From NCBI GenBank assembly GCA_021286885.1, contig JAJTBM010000171.1, forward strand, positions 1-6,554: a stretch of DNA of 6,554 nt, in the 5' to 3' direction. Below, piece by piece: positions 5,226 through 6,554 of the stretch. Every line of letters begins with the position of its first letter. The first letter of the stretch is position 1. Made by a program: the position numbers and the translations under genes. This stretch comes from Rhodocyclales bacterium. Its GTDB lineage: Bacteria; Pseudomonadota; Gammaproteobacteria; Burkholderiales; Rhodocyclaceae. Below the pieces are notes generated by a model. That model did no database searches. It was not told where the DNA came from and saw only the letters and a program-made list of their open reading frames with translations.

Positions 5226-6410
5226 ATGGCTAATCGTGAAGTTGTGGTTTTGAGTGCAGTGCGTTCTGCTGTTGGTGCCTTTGGTGGTTCCCTGGCCGAT
5301 TTCGACGCCAGCGAGCTGGCCGGCATCGTGATGAAGGAAGCCATTGCCCGCTCCGAAGTTGATCCCCAGCTGATCAACTACGTCACCGTGGGCAACTGTA
5401 TGCCTACCGACTCCCGCTACGCTTACGTGTCCCGCGTGGCTTCCATCCAGGCTGGCCTGCCGATGGAATCCGTGGCCATGCAGGTGAGCCGTCTGTGCTC
5501 CTCCGGCCTGCAGAGCATCGTCTCCACCGCCCAGAGCATCATGCTGGGCGATGCCGACTTCGGTATCGGTGGCGGTGTCGAAGTGATGTCCAAGGCTGCC
5601 TACCTCATGCCCGCCCTGCGTACCGGCGCCCGCATGGGTGACACCAAGGCCATCGACAGCATGGTTGCCGTGCTGACCGACCCCTTTGGCGTTGGCCACA
5701 TGGGCATCACCGCTGAAAACCTGGCGGCCAAGCACGGCATCACCCGTGAAGAGCAGGATGCCTTTGCTGTCGAATCCCAGCGCCGCGCCGCCCTGGCCAT
5801 CGACGAAGGCCGCTTCAAGTCCCAGATCGTTCCCATCGTGAAGCAAACCCGCAAGGGCGAAGTGGTGTTCGACACCGACGAGCACCTGAAGCGTGGCGTC
5901 ACTATGGAAGCCCTGGCCAAGATGAAGCCCGCCTTCAAGAAGGACGGCACCGTCACCGCTGGTAACGCTTCCGGCATCAACGACGGCGCAGCCTTCTTCG
6001 TGCTGGCCGACGCTACCGCCGCTGTGAATTCCGGCTACAAGCCCATGGCCCGTCTGGTGTCCTACGCCCTGGCTGGTGTGCCCAACGACGTGATGGGCGA
6101 AGGCCCGATCCCCGCCTCCAAGCTGGCCCTCAAGAAGGCTGGCCTGAGCCTGGATCAGATCGACGTGATTGAATCCAACGAAGCCTTCGCTGCCCAAGCC
6201 CTGAGCGTCATGCGCTGCCTGGGCCTGGACCCGGAAAAGACCAACCCCAACGGCGGCGCCATCGCCCTGGGTCACCCGGTGGGCTGCTCCGGCGCCTTCA
6301 TCGCCACCAAGGCCGTGTATGAGCTGCAACGCACTGGCGGTCGTTACGCCCTGGTGACCATGTGCATCGGCGGCGGTCAGGGTATTGCCGCGATCTTCGA
6401 ACGCATCTAA
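5226..6410 (+). CDS. bktB: Acetyl-CoA C-acyltransferase / beta-ketothiolase (BktB-like)
   Basis: A complete 394-residue thiolase, the same length as Cupriavidus BktB. Catalytic residues are all present: nucleophile Cys91 in RLCSSGLQS, Asn318 in NEAFAAQA, His350 in GGAIALGHPVG and Cys380 in CIGGGQG. FDTDEHLKRG (215-224), GTVTAGNASGIND (241-253) and the ending RYALVTMCIGGGQGIAAIFE resemble BktB more than PhaA. It condenses or cleaves acyl-CoAs in the cytoplasm: either the first step of polyhydroxyalkanoate synthesis or the last step of beta-oxidation. No phaB, phaC or fad partner is in the window, so the direction is undecided. GAGGAGGAG (5213-5221) is a very strong ribosome binding site. Codons end overwhelmingly in C or G with few rare ones, unlike the genes upstream, indicating high expression. 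The gap to the upstream gene is only 29 bases, but a separate promoter inside that gene's end is likely. The gene symbol is by resemblance only. Confidence 0.95.
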   Translation: MANREVVVLSAVRSAVGAFGGSLADFDASELAGIVMKEAIARSEVDPQLINYVTVGNCMPTDSRYAYVSRVASIQAGLPMESVAMQVSRLCSSGLQSIVSTAQSIMLGDADFGIGGGVEVMSKAAYLMPALRTGARMGDTKAIDSMVAVLTDPFGVGHMGITAENLAAKHGITREEQDAFAVESQRRAALAIDEGRFKSQIVPIVKQTRKGEVVFDTDEHLKRGVTMEALAKMKPAFKKDGTVTAGNASGINDGAAFFVLADATAAVNSGYKPMARLVSYALAGVPNDVMGEGPIPASKLALKKAGLSLDQIDVIESNEAFAAQALSVMRCLGLDPEKTNPNGGAIALGHPVGCSGAFIATKAVYELQRTGGRYALVTMCIGGGQGIAAIFERI

Positions 6411-6441
6411 GCTACGGCCTGCGACGCGTTCGTCTGTTCGT

Positions 6442-6473
6442 CACAAACCCCGCTTTGAGCGGGGTTTGTGTTT
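6442..6473 (+). terminator. Intrinsic terminator after the thiolase gene
   Basis: CACAAACCCCGCT (6442-6454) pairs perfectly with AGCGGGGTTTGTG (6458-6470) around a TTG loop, followed by TTT. The stem is 13 base pairs with a GC-rich centre and an A/T-rich base, 32 bases past the stop. The A-run on its left side may let it work on a convergent transcript too. The remaining bases to 6554 contain no gene I can support. Confidence 0.9.
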
Positions 6474-6554
6474 GAATTGTCCTGCTCCAAGGGTTTCGTT
6501 ACCCGGGCGCAGGATCTGTACTACCCCGGGCGGGGAGGTGGTTTGCTCTTGCAT

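Noticed and set aside
4959..6329. A 456-codon open frame on the minus strand
   Set aside because: It lies antisense to the thiolase and the end of the CobD/CbiB-family gene. It is Gly/His-rich with low complexity, as expected from the complement of strongly biased codons, while the plus strand encodes a full thiolase with all catalytic residues.
6474..6554. A possible convergent minus-strand gene end (stops near 6498 and 6522 in two frames)
   Set aside because: Fewer than 20 codons are visible and none gives recognisable sequence, so a neighbour cannot be told from intergenic DNA.
1..6554. CRISPR arrays, tRNA or rRNA genes, intact insertion sequences
   Set aside because: No regularly spaced repeats, cloverleaf or rRNA-like sequence, and no flanking terminal inverted repeats or target duplications were seen around the ISL3-like gene.

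Overview
The window looks like chromosomal DNA of a betaproteobacterium, possibly near the Rhodocyclales or Neisseriales. This rests on protein resemblance: a BktB-like thiolase, a TIGR02281-type retropepsin, and a CoA pyrophosphatase next to a CobD/CbiB-family protein. The order level is a guess. Coding regions are GC-rich, while the two long intergenic stretches (about 349-962 and 1886-2118) are clearly AT-richer.

Layout: (1) Positions 1-348, minus strand, hold the first 116 codons of a YbaL/Kef-type cation:proton antiporter whose promoter appears to face left from the intergenic region. (2) Positions 349-962 are a 614-base divergent intergenic region. It carries a well-matched sigma-54 (-24/-12) promoter pointing right, several inverted repeats and a spaced direct repeat. 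(3) Positions 963-1160 encode a 65-residue Ala-rich peptide with a likely signal sequence, downstream of the sigma-54 element. (4) Positions 1333-1804 hold an unrecognised gene that reads well in two successive frames and seems split by a one-base frameshift at a run of four C. A strong intrinsic terminator follows. (5) Positions 2119-2823 encode a 234-residue protein whose first 135 residues follow, in order, the layout of an ISL3-family transposase N-terminus but without its zinc-finger cysteines and without a DDE catalytic domain. (6) Positions 2894-5196 hold three closely spaced rightward genes: an exported retropepsin-like protease, a NUDIX CoA pyrophosphatase and a CobD/CbiB-family membrane protein. 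(7) Positions 5226-6410 encode a complete BktB-like thiolase with a strong ribosome binding site and strongly biased codons, closed by a textbook terminator. The last 80 bases hold no gene I can support.

How the genes relate: the NUDIX enzyme (hydrolysis of CoA or its derivatives) and the thiolase (acyl-CoA chemistry) both touch CoA metabolism, but there is no sign of one dedicated pathway. The retropepsin and NUDIX genes are 14 bases apart and probably co-transcribed. The CobD/CbiB gene may join them or use its own promoter. The thiolase looks separately and highly expressed. The parts least explained by known families are the sigma-54/small-peptide unit, the frameshifted gene and the ISL3-like protein without a transposase core.
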